This document shows positions 26,940-35,288 of a DNA stretch of 57,960 nt, in pieces. The stretch is from Gammaproteobacteria bacterium (GTDB taxonomy: Bacteria; Pseudomonadota; Gammaproteobacteria; Enterobacterales; Alteromonadaceae): contig JAAFAI010000027.1 of assembly GCA_018222405.1 (NCBI GenBank), positions 1-57,960 of the forward strand, given 5' to 3'. Within the stretch, counting starts at the first letter, position 1; every line of letters starts with the position of its first letter. The notes below the pieces were generated by a model that saw nothing but the letters and a program-made list of their open reading frames with translations, ran no database searches and was not told the DNA's origin. A program made the position numbers and the translations under genes.

Positions 26940-27839
26940 ATGAGAATCGATCCCCGCACCCTACGTTTGTTTTTAGCCGTTTGCCGGGAAGGCACTATCA
27001 GCGGTGCAGCACGTGCTGAACACCTGTCGCAACCCTCCGTTTCGGTCGCCATTAATCAGTTAGAGCGTGTACTGCAAACCAGCTTATTTACCCGCAATCG
27101 GCAGGGTATAGAACTCACCCAGGCCGGTGTTGCGCTTGAAATGAAAGCCCGCGCCATAGAAAGCCTGCTGATCAGCGCCCAGGAAGAAATCAGCCTGCTG
27201 GCAGAGGACATTGGCGGTCCGCTGACCATTGGCGGCACACCGGGTGCCCTGTCAACGGTAATGGGTCAGGTTATTAACGGGTTTTCGGCGCTCCATCCAA
27301 AATTTAAACTGCGGATCCTGGAACGCCCGGATACTGTGACCCAGGACATGCTACGCAGTTACGAACTGGATTTAGGCATAGTCACCAGCGGTATGTGCGA
27401 ACCCAGTGATGATTTCCACGAACAGCCCATTTTCACCGATCCGTTTTCGGTTATCGTCAGTGGTAGCGACTCTACGCTTGGCGACACCGTCCACCTGAGT
27501 AACCTGAAAGACAAACGCTGGGTGTTGCCCGATGCCGTGGGCGGCTTCCGAAAACAAATCGACGCCTTGTTCATCAACAGCGAAACCAGATTACCGGCCA
27601 ATGTGATCCTGTCGGACTCCATTCTGACCACCAAAGCAATTATCAAAAACTCCGATTACATCACCATATTGCCCAATCAGCTGGTGCAGACAGAAGTACA
27701 GGCCGGCACGCTACGAGCAATCAGTATTGAAAGCATAGATTTTCAGCGCAAGGTGGGCTTACTGTGGATAGCTAACCGTCAGCTGACCCCTATCGCCCAG
27801 GCCTTTGTGGACTATGTAGGCAACTTCACTAATCCATAG
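26940..27839 (+). CDS. LysR-type regulator of the aromatic operon
   Basis: A 299-residue, standard-length LysR protein. The winged helix is at about 5-63 (FLAVCREGTISGAARAEHLSQPSVSVAINQLERVL) and the co-inducer domain at about 90-295. It is divergent from the GH1 gene and precedes, in the same direction, the six-gene aromatic operon. ATAG-N7-CTAT dyads occur in its own promoter and overlapping its stop codon in front of the operon. The inducer is presumably an aromatic aglycone or ring-cleavage product (inference). Confidence 0.9.
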   Translation: MRIDPRTLRLFLAVCREGTISGAARAEHLSQPSVSVAINQLERVLQTSLFTRNRQGIELTQAGVALEMKARAIESLLISAQEEISLLAEDIGGPLTIGGTPGALSTVMGQVINGFSALHPKFKLRILERPDTVTQDMLRSYELDLGIVTSGMCEPSDDFHEQPIFTDPFSVIVSGSDSTLGDTVHLSNLKDKRWVLPDAVGGFRKQIDALFINSETRLPANVILSDSILTTKAIIKNSDYITILPNQLVQTEVQAGTLRAISIESIDFQRKVGLLWIANRQLTPIAQAFVDYVGNFTNP

Positions 27840-27852
27840 TTTTTACCTATGG
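27834..27852. promoter_or_regulatory. LysR box 2, CCATAG-N7-CTATGG, upstream of the aromatic operon
   Basis: The dyad CCATAG-TTTTTAC-CTATGG is perfect over six bases per arm and contains ATAG-N7-CTAT at 27836-27850. It overlaps the stop codon of the LysR gene and lies about 80 bp upstream of the first operon gene, a typical activator position. The AT-rich stretch after it probably holds the promoter. Confidence 0.75.
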
Positions 27853-27931
27853 TTAACAAAAAAATAAATATTTGATCAAATACTGTCAGAAGCCAAAATA
27901 GCATAAGCCCAGACGTGATAAGGGATACCCA

Positions 27932-29179
27932 ATGCGGACAATTATAAATAACGCCAACATCTTTGACGGCAGCGGTGCTGCGCTGTTTGCAGGCTCTGTT
28001 GCAGTAGAGAACAACCGAATAGTAGCCATAAGCGATCAGCCCATTGCCGGCAACCCGGGAGACCTGGTTATTAATGCCGATGGCCGTGTGCTGATGCCCG
28101 GTATGACTGAGGCCCATGCTCACCTGACCTGGCCAACCTCGGTAGAAAAGTTTGTACCCGGTATGTCATTGCCACCTGAAGAGCTGGCCCTGACGGCGGC
28201 ACGCAATGCCAGAATTCTACTCGATCATGGCTTCACCAGCGCTTATTCCGCCGGAGCCTTAAGTAAAAAGCTGGAAATGTCGTTAAACGACCATTTAACC
28301 AGCGGCGGCCTGCCCGGCCCCCGGTTGATTCCCTCCTCCGTAGAGCGCGAACCACCCACTGACTCCGATAATAAACTGGATCCTGGCCACGTTGAACAGC
28401 ATGCCCATGGCCCTGATGGTGTAAAACAGTTTGTTAAAGAGTGCGCCGACCTCGGAGCGAAAGCGATTAAATTTCTGATCTCCGGCGAAAACGCACTTAA
28501 ACCCGGCGCTTCTCACGAGCTTCTTTATAGCAACGAAGAGCTTATGGCAGCCGGTGAGCAGGCACGCGAGAGTGACGTATGGCTAACCGGACATGCCCAT
28601 GCTGCCGAAGCGGTAAAGCAGGGTGTAAGAGCCGGTTTCAGAGTGCTTTACCATTGTACCTATGCCGACCAGGAGGCCATTGATCTGCTGATTGCCCACA
28701 AAGACAGTCTGTTTGTGGCACCAACCATCGGCATTGTTCAGGCCACGCTGGATGCAACACCGCCGCCTCACATGGACATGACCTATATGAAAGAAGACGC
28801 TGCCGAGGTGCTGGCTCACCAGATTGCCCTGGTAGCCAAACTCAAAGCGGGCGGCGTGAGGTTACTGCCTGGTGGCGACTATGGTTTCCCGTTTAATCCT
28901 AACGGCCGTAACGCGCGGGATCTGGAATTATGGGTTCGCCATTTCGACTATACGCCTGCCGAAGTGCTGCATGCCGCAACCGAACTCGGTGGTCAGATTA
29001 TGGATAAGGGCGATGAGCTGGGTTTAGTGAAAGAAGGCTACCTTGCCGACCTGTTGCTCATTGATGGTGATCCCACGGAAGACATCACGCTGATGCAGGA
29101 CAAGAACCGCATCAAACTTATTATGCAGGACGGAAAATGCCACAAGCTACCTGTCGATTTGCTGCAATCCCCTAGTTAG
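27932..29179 (+). CDS. Metal-dependent amidohydrolase (imidazolonepropionase-like)
   Basis: A 415-residue cytoplasmic amidohydrolase of the imidazolonepropionase/Zn-prolidase-like group. Metal ligands are visible as EAHAHLTW, TGHAHAAEAV, YHCTYAD and the late aspartate in LLPGGDYGFP, and the C-terminus has the usual KEGYLADLLLIDGDP. It would hydrolyse an amide or lactone bond; the substrate is not evident. It is first in an operon for aromatic ring hydroxylation and cleavage, so it may release an aromatic acid from an amide or similar conjugate (inference). Confidence 0.82.
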   Translation: MRTIINNANIFDGSGAALFAGSVAVENNRIVAISDQPIAGNPGDLVINADGRVLMPGMTEAHAHLTWPTSVEKFVPGMSLPPEELALTAARNARILLDHGFTSAYSAGALSKKLEMSLNDHLTSGGLPGPRLIPSSVEREPPTDSDNKLDPGHVEQHAHGPDGVKQFVKECADLGAKAIKFLISGENALKPGASHELLYSNEELMAAGEQARESDVWLTGHAHAAEAVKQGVRAGFRVLYHCTYADQEAIDLLIAHKDSLFVAPTIGIVQATLDATPPPHMDMTYMKEDAAEVLAHQIALVAKLKAGGVRLLPGGDYGFPFNPNGRNARDLELWVRHFDYTPAEVLHAATELGGQIMDKGDELGLVKEGYLADLLLIDGDPTEDITLMQDKNRIKLIMQDGKCHKLPVDLLQSPS

Positions 29180-29190
29180 GAAAAACCCTT

Positions 29191-30768
29191 ATGTACGATA
29201 TCGCAATTATCGGCTGCGGGCCGGTAGGGGCTCTTGCGGCCAATTTTCTGGGTAAAGAAGGATTAAACGTGCTGATCCTTGAGCGTGAAGCCAATCCTTA
29301 CCCCCTGCCGAGAGCGGTCCATATCGATCATGAAATGGTCCGTCTGTTCCAGTCGATCGGCTTGCATGACACGATTTTAAAAGACATGCGTGACACCGAA
29401 GGACATTTACATGTTGGTGCTGACCATGGCGTTCTGCGTTATATGGGCACCTCGGGCAAACCCCGTCCGTTTGGCTGGTCGAATGATTATTTTTTCTATC
29501 AGCCCGAACTCGAAGAACACTTACGCCTGGCGCTGGACCGGTTCGATAATGTCACGCTTAAACTGGGCACCGAACTTAATGACATTCGCAATCTGGCCGA
29601 TCATGTGGCGCTGGATGTCACCAGTAACGGGCACCAGCAAACGCTGCAGGCACGTTATGTGATTGCCTGTGACGGCGCCCGTAGTCTGGTGCGTAAACAA
29701 CTGGGCATAGCCCTGGATGACCTGGACTTTGAAGAGCCGTGGCTGGTTGTGGATGCTGAAGTGGATGGCCCGGTGTCTTTCCCCCCTATCTCCAACCTGC
29801 CTGATGACTGCGATATTCAGCAGTTGTCGGTAATGATGTGCGACCCGAACCGCCCTGCTACTGTGGTGCCCGGCCGGGGTAATCATCGCCGCTGGGAACT
29901 GATGCTGTTACCCGGCGAAGATGACGACCAGATGATGCAGCCAGATAAAGTAGCGGAGCTGCTCCAACCCTGGTTAAAAAATGTGCCCCACAACATAGTG
30001 CGCGCCACTACTTACCGTTTTCATGGTCTGGTGGCAAAACAATGGCAACAGGGCAGAACATTTCTGGCCGGCGATGCCGCGCACCAGACACCGCCTTTCT
30101 TTGGTCAGGGGATGTGTCACGGTTTTCGCGATGTGGCGAATTTAAGCTGGAAACTGGCGCTGGTAATACGCGGGCATGCCTCACCCGCATTACTGACCAC
30201 GTATCAGCCTGAACGCGATCCGCATGTCAGGGCGATAATTTCCGCCGCCGTGGAGGCCGGCCGGTATATCTGTATGCTGGATAAAACGCAGGCGGCCAGT
30301 CGCGACATCACCATCCGTGAAAAAGTAAAACGCAACGAGCTGCCAACCACCGCTGCCGATTTAATCCCGCCGCTGACAAAAGGGATAATTGCAGCCCACA
30401 CGCCAGCAGCCGGCGCCCGGTTTATTCAGCCGAAGCTCTCGCCAGCCAACGAAACCCACCTGCTCGATGATGTTGCCCAGGCTCAGTGGCGGCTAATAGG
30501 TAAAAAGCAAGTGCTTACAAACCAGGCGCAAGAGTTATTAAAAGCACTCAGAGAGAAACTCGATATCCAGTTTTATAACAGTGTCGAATTACAGTGTAGT
30601 GCACTTGATGACTGGCTGGATAAAGCAGGCGCTGACGCGGTGTTGTTACGCCCGGATCACTACGTATTTGGCACCTGTTCAGGCGATGCCAGTCCATTGC
30701 TGGATGAACTGCACAGCCAGCTATTCGCCATTGATTCAATCAATAAGGAGTCAGCCAAATGTCACTGA
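29191..30768 (+). CDS. MhpA-type FAD-dependent aromatic hydroxylase
   Basis: A 525-residue class A flavin monooxygenase like 3-(3-hydroxyphenyl)propionate hydroxylase. The FAD loop is IIGCGPVGALAANFLGKEG, followed by PRAVHIDHEMVRLFQ; the DG motif is in CDGARSLVRK and the second FAD motif is FLAGDAAHQTPPFFGQG. It would use NAD(P)H and oxygen to hydroxylate a phenolic ring ortho or para to an existing hydroxyl, making a substrate for the extradiol dioxygenase two genes on. It overlaps the next gene by 10 bp. The natural substrate is unknown. Confidence 0.87.
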   Translation: MYDIAIIGCGPVGALAANFLGKEGLNVLILEREANPYPLPRAVHIDHEMVRLFQSIGLHDTILKDMRDTEGHLHVGADHGVLRYMGTSGKPRPFGWSNDYFFYQPELEEHLRLALDRFDNVTLKLGTELNDIRNLADHVALDVTSNGHQQTLQARYVIACDGARSLVRKQLGIALDDLDFEEPWLVVDAEVDGPVSFPPISNLPDDCDIQQLSVMMCDPNRPATVVPGRGNHRRWELMLLPGEDDDQMMQPDKVAELLQPWLKNVPHNIVRATTYRFHGLVAKQWQQGRTFLAGDAAHQTPPFFGQGMCHGFRDVANLSWKLALVIRGHASPALLTTYQPERDPHVRAIISAAVEAGRYICMLDKTQAASRDITIREKVKRNELPTTAADLIPPLTKGIIAAHTPAAGARFIQPKLSPANETHLLDDVAQAQWRLIGKKQVLTNQAQELLKALREKLDIQFYNSVELQCSALDDWLDKAGADAVLLRPDHYVFGTCSGDASPLLDELHSQLFAIDSINKESAKCH

Positions 30769-31190
30769 CGCTCAAACAGGCAGAAGTGCTCGCCGAAGCA
30801 ACGCTCAGCTACGCACGCCAGCATAACGTAGCCCCGCTGGCTGTGAGCATTCTTGATAGCGGCGGCCAGATGGTGCTGTTTAAACGTGAAGATGGCGCCA
30901 GCCTGTACCGTGGCGATATTGCCACTGCCAAAGCCAAAGGTGCGCTGGGCATGGGGTTTAATACCCGCGGTATTGCCGAAAAAGCCAGAAACAACCCGGT
31001 CTTTTTTGCCAGCCTTACCGCGATTAGTGGCGTTGAACTGGCCTTATCACCCGGCGGCAACCTCATCAAAACACCACAGGGTAAATTGCTCGGTGCAGTG
31101 GGTATCAGCGGTGACACCGGTGATACCGATGAGCAATGCGCCTGCGCCGGTATTGATGCACTACAACCACTTTTGGAGTCACAAGCATGA
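30759..31190 (+). CDS. GlcG/HbpS family protein (DUF336)
   Basis: A 143-residue single-domain protein of the GlcG/HbpS family: LSYARQHNVAPLAVSILDSGGQMVLFKREDGAS and the glycine-rich LSPGGNLIKTPQGKLLGAVGISGDTGD are the usual conserved stretches. Members often sit inside catabolic operons; one (HbpS) binds haem, but the enzymatic or accessory role here is not known. It overlaps the hydroxylase gene upstream by 10 bp and the dioxygenase gene downstream by 4 bp, so it is tightly co-translated with both. Confidence 0.85.
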   Translation: MSLTLKQAEVLAEATLSYARQHNVAPLAVSILDSGGQMVLFKREDGASLYRGDIATAKAKGALGMGFNTRGIAEKARNNPVFFASLTAISGVELALSPGGNLIKTPQGKLLGAVGISGDTGDTDEQCACAGIDALQPLLESQA

Positions 31191-32074
31191 AATTACGCAG
31201 TATTGAACTGGTGCTGCCCAAGGCCAGCGAGGCCGCCACGTTTCTGACCGATATCTGGGGAACCCGGCTCGCCGGTACCCTGGATCAAACTTTCTATATA
31301 CGCGGTTCAGGGAGTTTTCCCTACCTGGTAGCCCTTGAGGAGGGCGATAGCTCTTATGTTCGCAGTGTGACCTACGTTTGCAGTGAAGCCGAGCTTGCAC
31401 AGCTGCATGCTAACGTTAGTGCCCGCGGGCTTAAGGCAACCAATGTGGTATCGGAAGATTTGGGCGGCGGTGCAGGTATCGTTGTTGAACTGCCGGAGGG
31501 TGAACTGTTTCGCTTTCTGGCTGGCAGTGAAGAGGTGGAAACCATTGACGACCCTGACCTGCCGGTAAAACTCACTCATGTGGTTTGCAATTCAGAAGAT
31601 GCCGAGGCCAGTGGCCATCTTGTTGAAGAAGTACTGGGATTTAAAGTCTCTGATCGCACCAAAGGCATGGTATTTGTACGTTGTAATGCCTCTCATCACA
31701 GCACTGCCTTTGCCCGTGCCGGCTTTAGCTCACTGAATCATATTGCCTTTGAAATGCAGGATACCGATGCCGTAATGCGCGGTGTCGGGCGCTTACGCGA
31801 CCATGCTTTTACACCGGCATGGGGCCCCGGCCGCCATGGGCCAGGCGACAACGTGTTTGCCTATTTTATCGCGCCCTTTGGCGCTGTGGTGGAGTTCTCA
31901 ACGGCTGTTGAGCTGGTACCGGAAGACTATAAAACCGGTTCCCCTGAAGACTGGACCTGGCCGGAAAATCGCATCGACCAATGGGGCCTGTCAGATAAAG
32001 ACTTCGACGGCTTGCGCAAGGCAGAAGCCCGCTTTCGGTTCAGGCGCACCTGGGCACCTCAGTCCATTGCTTAA
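31187..32074 (+). CDS. Two-module VOC extradiol dioxygenase (type I)
   Basis: A 295-residue enzyme with two vicinal-oxygen-chelate modules (about 1-120 and 125-250), as in type I extradiol ring-cleavage dioxygenases. The iron ligands of the family are all in place in the second module: H131 (KLTHVV), H185 (LNHIAF) and E236 (VVEFST). GRHGPGDNVFAYF before the glutamate resembles the extradiol signature with the extra active-site histidine and tyrosine. It should open a catechol-like ring made by the preceding hydroxylase. It overlaps the GlcG gene by 4 bp. The substrate cannot be deduced. Confidence 0.82.
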   Translation: MKLRSIELVLPKASEAATFLTDIWGTRLAGTLDQTFYIRGSGSFPYLVALEEGDSSYVRSVTYVCSEAELAQLHANVSARGLKATNVVSEDLGGGAGIVVELPEGELFRFLAGSEEVETIDDPDLPVKLTHVVCNSEDAEASGHLVEEVLGFKVSDRTKGMVFVRCNASHHSTAFARAGFSSLNHIAFEMQDTDAVMRGVGRLRDHAFTPAWGPGRHGPGDNVFAYFIAPFGAVVEFSTAVELVPEDYKTGSPEDWTWPENRIDQWGLSDKDFDGLRKAEARFRFRRTWAPQSIA

Positions 32075-32093
32075 ACTAACAGGATAACTAATT

Positions 32094-32921
32094 ATGAAAT
32101 ACGTCAGTTTTACCCGGCCCGACGGTAGCACCGGCTTTGGCCGCCTGGCCGGCGATACCATTTACGATTTATCTGCATCGGCGCCAGATCTGAAAAGCGT
32201 GCTGGCAGGCGGCGAGCTGGACCAGTTACCAGACGGACAGTCACTACCCTTAGACACGGTTACACTGGCGCCCGTGGTGCCAAATCCCACTAAGGTATTC
32301 TGTGTCGGTCACAACTACGAAACCCACCGCCAGGAAACCGGCCGCGCAGCAACGGATCATCCGTCGATTTTTGTGCGCTTTGCCGACTCACTGTCTGCCC
32401 ACCAGCAGCCCATCATGATGCCAAAAGTTTCTACCGATCTGGACTTTGAAGGCGAACTGGCGGTGATCATAGGAAAGGGCGGGCGTTATATCAGTGAACA
32501 GGACGCCATGAGCCATGTAGCAGGTTATGCCTGCTTTAATGATGCTTCAGTGCGGGACTGGCAATGGCACACCCGACAATTTACGCCAGGCAAAAACTTT
32601 CCCACAACCGGTCCGTTCGGCCCCTTTATGATCACGCCGGATGAAGCAGGCGACCTCACTGACGTGATGGTCACCACCCGTTTAAACGATACCGTTGTAC
32701 AGCAGCAGCCGATTGGCGATATGATTTTCCCTATCGCCACCATTATTGCGTATATCTCCAGCTTCACGCCGTTACAACCCGGTGATGTTATTGCCAGCGG
32801 AACCCCCGGGGGGGTAGGCGCTAAGCGTACACCGCAATTGTGGATGAAGCCCGGCGATACCATTGAGGTGGATATAGGTCCGGTTGGCACCTTACGTAAC
32901 ACTATCGAAGCGGAGTCCTAA
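32094..32921 (+). CDS. Fumarylacetoacetate hydrolase-fold enzyme
   Basis: A 275-residue FAH-superfamily enzyme. VFCVGHNYETHRQE, FVRFADSLSAHQQP, LDFEGELAVIIG (metal ligands) and FNDASVRDWQ are typical, with SGTPGGVGAKRTP near the end. Relatives hydrolyse, hydrate, isomerise or decarboxylate the dicarbonyl acids produced by ring cleavage. Next to an extradiol dioxygenase it most likely processes that product by C-C hydrolysis or hydration. It lies 19 bp after the dioxygenase and one base before the esterase start. Confidence 0.87.
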   Translation: MKYVSFTRPDGSTGFGRLAGDTIYDLSASAPDLKSVLAGGELDQLPDGQSLPLDTVTLAPVVPNPTKVFCVGHNYETHRQETGRAATDHPSIFVRFADSLSAHQQPIMMPKVSTDLDFEGELAVIIGKGGRYISEQDAMSHVAGYACFNDASVRDWQWHTRQFTPGKNFPTTGPFGPFMITPDEAGDLTDVMVTTRLNDTVVQQQPIGDMIFPIATIIAYISSFTPLQPGDVIASGTPGGVGAKRTPQLWMKPGDTIEVDIGPVGTLRNTIEAES

Positions 32922-32922
32922 T

Positions 32923-33792
32923 ATGAGGCAGTCACCAGCGATACGTCAGGCCATGCAACGCCTCGGCCGGGCAATGGGGCCAGACGTTCTGAATAAAGTG
33001 CATGCGTTATTTAACGATGAACAACTGCGCCTGGCAGAACGACAGCCCCCGCTGGTGACCGATGTCAGTTATGGCCCCCATGAACGCCATCGTCTCGATA
33101 TTTATCGTCCGGCCCATGCCACACAGCACAGCAAATTACCGATACTGGTTTTTGTTCATGGTGGCGGCTTTTTAAAAGGCGATAAAGGAGATAGCCACTG
33201 GTATAACGCCAGTGTCGGACGTTTTGCCGCACAACAGGGGTTTATTGGTGCAGTTCTGAATTACCGTCTGGCCCCCGATTTTACCTGGCCGGCAGGCGGC
33301 GAGGATGTAGGCCAATGTGTGAGTTGGCTCTCCGCGCATATTGCAGAATACGGTGGTAACGCAGATAACATTATACTGGCCGGCACCTCAGCCGGTGCGG
33401 TTCATGTGGCGACTTACTTTCAGCTAAATCCGCACAGCACCGAGGTTAAAGGCCTCATATTCTTGTCGGGTTTATACGGCGTTACGCCGCTCGATGAGCG
33501 TGATGAGCTTTATTATGGCGAGTCGTCGCTTTATCCCCAGCGCATGCCGCTGACGGCACTAATTAACTGCTCCCTACCAATGTTTATCGCTTGCAGCGAA
33601 TTTGATCCCCCGCGCTTCCAGCAGGAATGGCTGGGCCTTATGCAGGAACGATTTGCCGTTACTCAGCAGCTCGACCATGGGATGCTCGTAGCCGGTCACA
33701 ATCATTATTCCATTGCCGGTCATATTGGTACCAGCGATACCCGCCTGGCAGATGAAATGGTGGCATTTATTAACCACTGCACACGCCGGTAA
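32923..33792 (+). CDS. Alpha/beta hydrolase, HSL-type esterase
   Basis: A 289-residue alpha/beta hydrolase from ATG 32923, one base after the previous stop; the earlier in-frame ATG inside the FAH gene is rejected. The HSL family oxyanion motif is FVHGGGFLKGD, the nucleophile elbow GTSAGAVH, and the C-terminal histidine is in AGHNHYSI. It would hydrolyse a carboxylic ester or a related bond. As last gene of the aromatic operon it could release phenolic acids from esters or finish the ring-cleavage route. It is not an MhpC-type C-C hydrolase by motif. Confidence 0.83.
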   Translation: MRQSPAIRQAMQRLGRAMGPDVLNKVHALFNDEQLRLAERQPPLVTDVSYGPHERHRLDIYRPAHATQHSKLPILVFVHGGGFLKGDKGDSHWYNASVGRFAAQQGFIGAVLNYRLAPDFTWPAGGEDVGQCVSWLSAHIAEYGGNADNIILAGTSAGAVHVATYFQLNPHSTEVKGLIFLSGLYGVTPLDERDELYYGESSLYPQRMPLTALINCSLPMFIACSEFDPPRFQQEWLGLMQERFAVTQQLDHGMLVAGHNHYSIAGHIGTSDTRLADEMVAFINHCTRR

Positions 33793-33841
33793 CTAAGCGT
33801 ACCAGCGTGTTTATTCTGTTCACACGCCTATTCATTTCAGC

Positions 33842-33860
33842 GGCCCTGAAGGGCCTTTTT
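33842..33860 (+). terminator. Intrinsic terminator of the aromatic operon
   Basis: GGCCCT (33842-33847) and AGGGCC (33850-33855) form a short GC-rich hairpin followed directly by TTTTT. It closes the operon about 50 bp after the esterase stop codon. Confidence 0.85.
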
Positions 33861-33969
33861 CATGTATTAATTTTATCAATACCCTACTCAAAATAAACGA
33901 TTTGTTAGTCCAGTCCCGGGCGATTAAATTTACATTAATTAAACCAATATAAAACAGGATTATTACACC

Positions 33970-34500
33970 ATGGCCGGCGACTCTTCTACAGCAGCATACA
34001 TTACCCGGGAAACCCTGATAGGCGGCACGATCAACGCACTGTTCAGCTTGTTGTTTGTGTTTATTGTATTTGCCGGTCAGCCAATGGTGGCGATGACAGG
34101 AAGTTCCGGCCTGCTCATCGACAGCCTGCCTCAGGGACTGGCCATTGGCTTACTTGGCAGTTTCTTCCCGTCGTTCCTGACCCGTAACAGGCTACGCAAG
34201 GGCGACATTGAAACCCGCACCCAACTGCCCCGCTCACCATTACCCCAGCAGCCCTTTTTGCGCGCTTTGCTATTTGCCTTGCTCGGGGCGGCATTAACAG
34301 CACTGCTGTTTGTGTTGTTGTATCTGGTGGGAGAAGTAGAGCAATTGAGTTTTATGGTAGCTGCCATCGTTAAGGTGGTGTGGGGCGGCCTGCTCGGCGC
34401 TGTAGTTGCCAATACTGCCCTGCGCCTGGCGCTGCGCGATTACAGCTCGCAGCAGCCTGGCATTTCATCGTCCGCTCAGGCAAGCAATATTTCGTACTAA
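33970..34500 (+). CDS. Small multi-pass membrane protein, unknown function
   Basis: A 176-residue protein with four hydrophobic stretches (about 13-33, 46-66, 96-122 and 128-150), probably an inner-membrane protein. I do not recognise the family. A basic loop with a PRSPLP stretch lies between the second and third segments, and a serine-rich tail ends the protein. It is downstream of the aromatic operon in the same direction but beyond a terminator, so it likely has its own promoter. It could serve transport, but nothing shows this. Confidence 0.65.
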   Translation: MAGDSSTAAYITRETLIGGTINALFSLLFVFIVFAGQPMVAMTGSSGLLIDSLPQGLAIGLLGSFFPSFLTRNRLRKGDIETRTQLPRSPLPQQPFLRALLFALLGAALTALLFVLLYLVGEVEQLSFMVAAIVKVVWGGLLGAVVANTALRLALRDYSSQQPGISSSAQASNISY

Positions 34501-34528
34501 CCTTTAATTTGACGAGCTCTTTGGGAAG

Positions 34529-34572
34529 ATCCCTGATATCGCTTCACGCTTCAGGGATGACCAATATTTTTT
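34529..34572 (+). terminator. Terminator hairpin between convergent genes
   Basis: ATCCCTGA (34529-34536) pairs with TCAGGGAT (34551-34558) over a 14-nt loop; a run of T (34567-34572) follows after eight bases on the plus strand. It lies between the membrane protein and the convergent GST gene. Confidence 0.5.
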
Positions 34573-34587
34573 GCAATTCAGTACCAT

Positions 34588-35208
34588 TTACATAGTCTTT
34601 TCGCGTTCCAGCGCTTGCTGAACAGCAGGCAAACTGAGGTTTGCCTGATAGTGACGCTGCATTGCCTCAAAAGCTGCCAGCCCGAACTGGCAACGCGACA
34701 AGCGCCGCATAACCCAAAACCAGTATCCATCGATAGCTGACCAATTCTCACCATACCACCAGGACTGGCTTTTCAATCGCTGGTTAACTAATTCAAACAA
34801 CCGGTTGAGCTCAGTTTCGGCTCTGTTTTTAATGGTTTCTGATGCCGCTTCACTGGCTATCAGTTCCGGCTTACAGAACCTGGTAACCAGAGGGTGAACA
34901 CCCGATGCAACAAAGCACAGATCAGCGAGTATTTCTGCCTGCGACCTATTTTGTGGCAATAGTCCCGCCGCAGGGTAGTGTGAGTTTAATGTGGTCAGGA
35001 TGGCCGGCGTTTCGGTAATCACCTGTCCGTTCAAGCGCAACGCAGGTACCTTGCCTTTAGGGTTAACGTTCAGATAGGCAGGTTGTTTGTGGATACCCTC
35101 ACTAAGCACTACCGGGGTAATCTGATAGTCGGCACCAGCCGTCTCCATGGCTATCATGGTAACCAGTGAACAGGCGCCGGGCGAGGCAAAAAGGGTAATA
35201 ATATTCAT
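34588..35208 (-). CDS. Glutathione S-transferase family protein
   Basis: A 206-residue cytosolic GST from ATG 35206-35208 (MNIITLFASPG), with GGGAG 8 nt upstream. The thioredoxin-like N-terminal domain has LFASPGACSLVTMIAMETAG and NPKGKVPALRLNGQVITETPAI, where P and E-T bind glutathione; an all-helical C-terminal domain follows. GSTs in aromatic operons often act as isomerases or thioether-cleaving enzymes. It follows the TonB receptor gene on the same strand beyond a terminator. Its involvement in the aromatic pathway is uncertain. Confidence 0.85.
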   Translation of the reverse strand: MNIITLFASPGACSLVTMIAMETAGADYQITPVVLSEGIHKQPAYLNVNPKGKVPALRLNGQVITETPAILTTLNSHYPAAGLLPQNRSQAEILADLCFVASGVHPLVTRFCKPELIASEAASETIKNRAETELNRLFELVNQRLKSQSWWYGENWSAIDGYWFWVMRRLSRCQFGLAAFEAMQRHYQANLSLPAVQQALEREKTM

Positions 35209-35220
35209 GGGGCTGCTCCC

Positions 35221-35261
35221 AATAAAAAGCACCCATGAGTATGATGTGGACTCACGAGTGC
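35221..35261 (-). terminator. Intrinsic terminator after the first TonB receptor
   Basis: On the minus strand GCACTCGTGAGT pairs with ACTCATGGGTGC over all 12 positions, with two G-T wobbles, followed by TTTTTATT. It lies between the receptor stop and the GST start and should reduce read-through into the GST gene. Confidence 0.75.
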
Positions 35262-35288
35262 CGAAAAGTTAAGAGGGTAGTCAGGAGT

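Noticed and set aside
31187..32074. Calling the VOC enzyme a bleomycin-resistance protein
   Set aside because: Two VOC modules with H, H, E ligands and the extradiol-like signature, beside a hydroxylase and FAH enzyme, fit a ring-cleavage dioxygenase far better.
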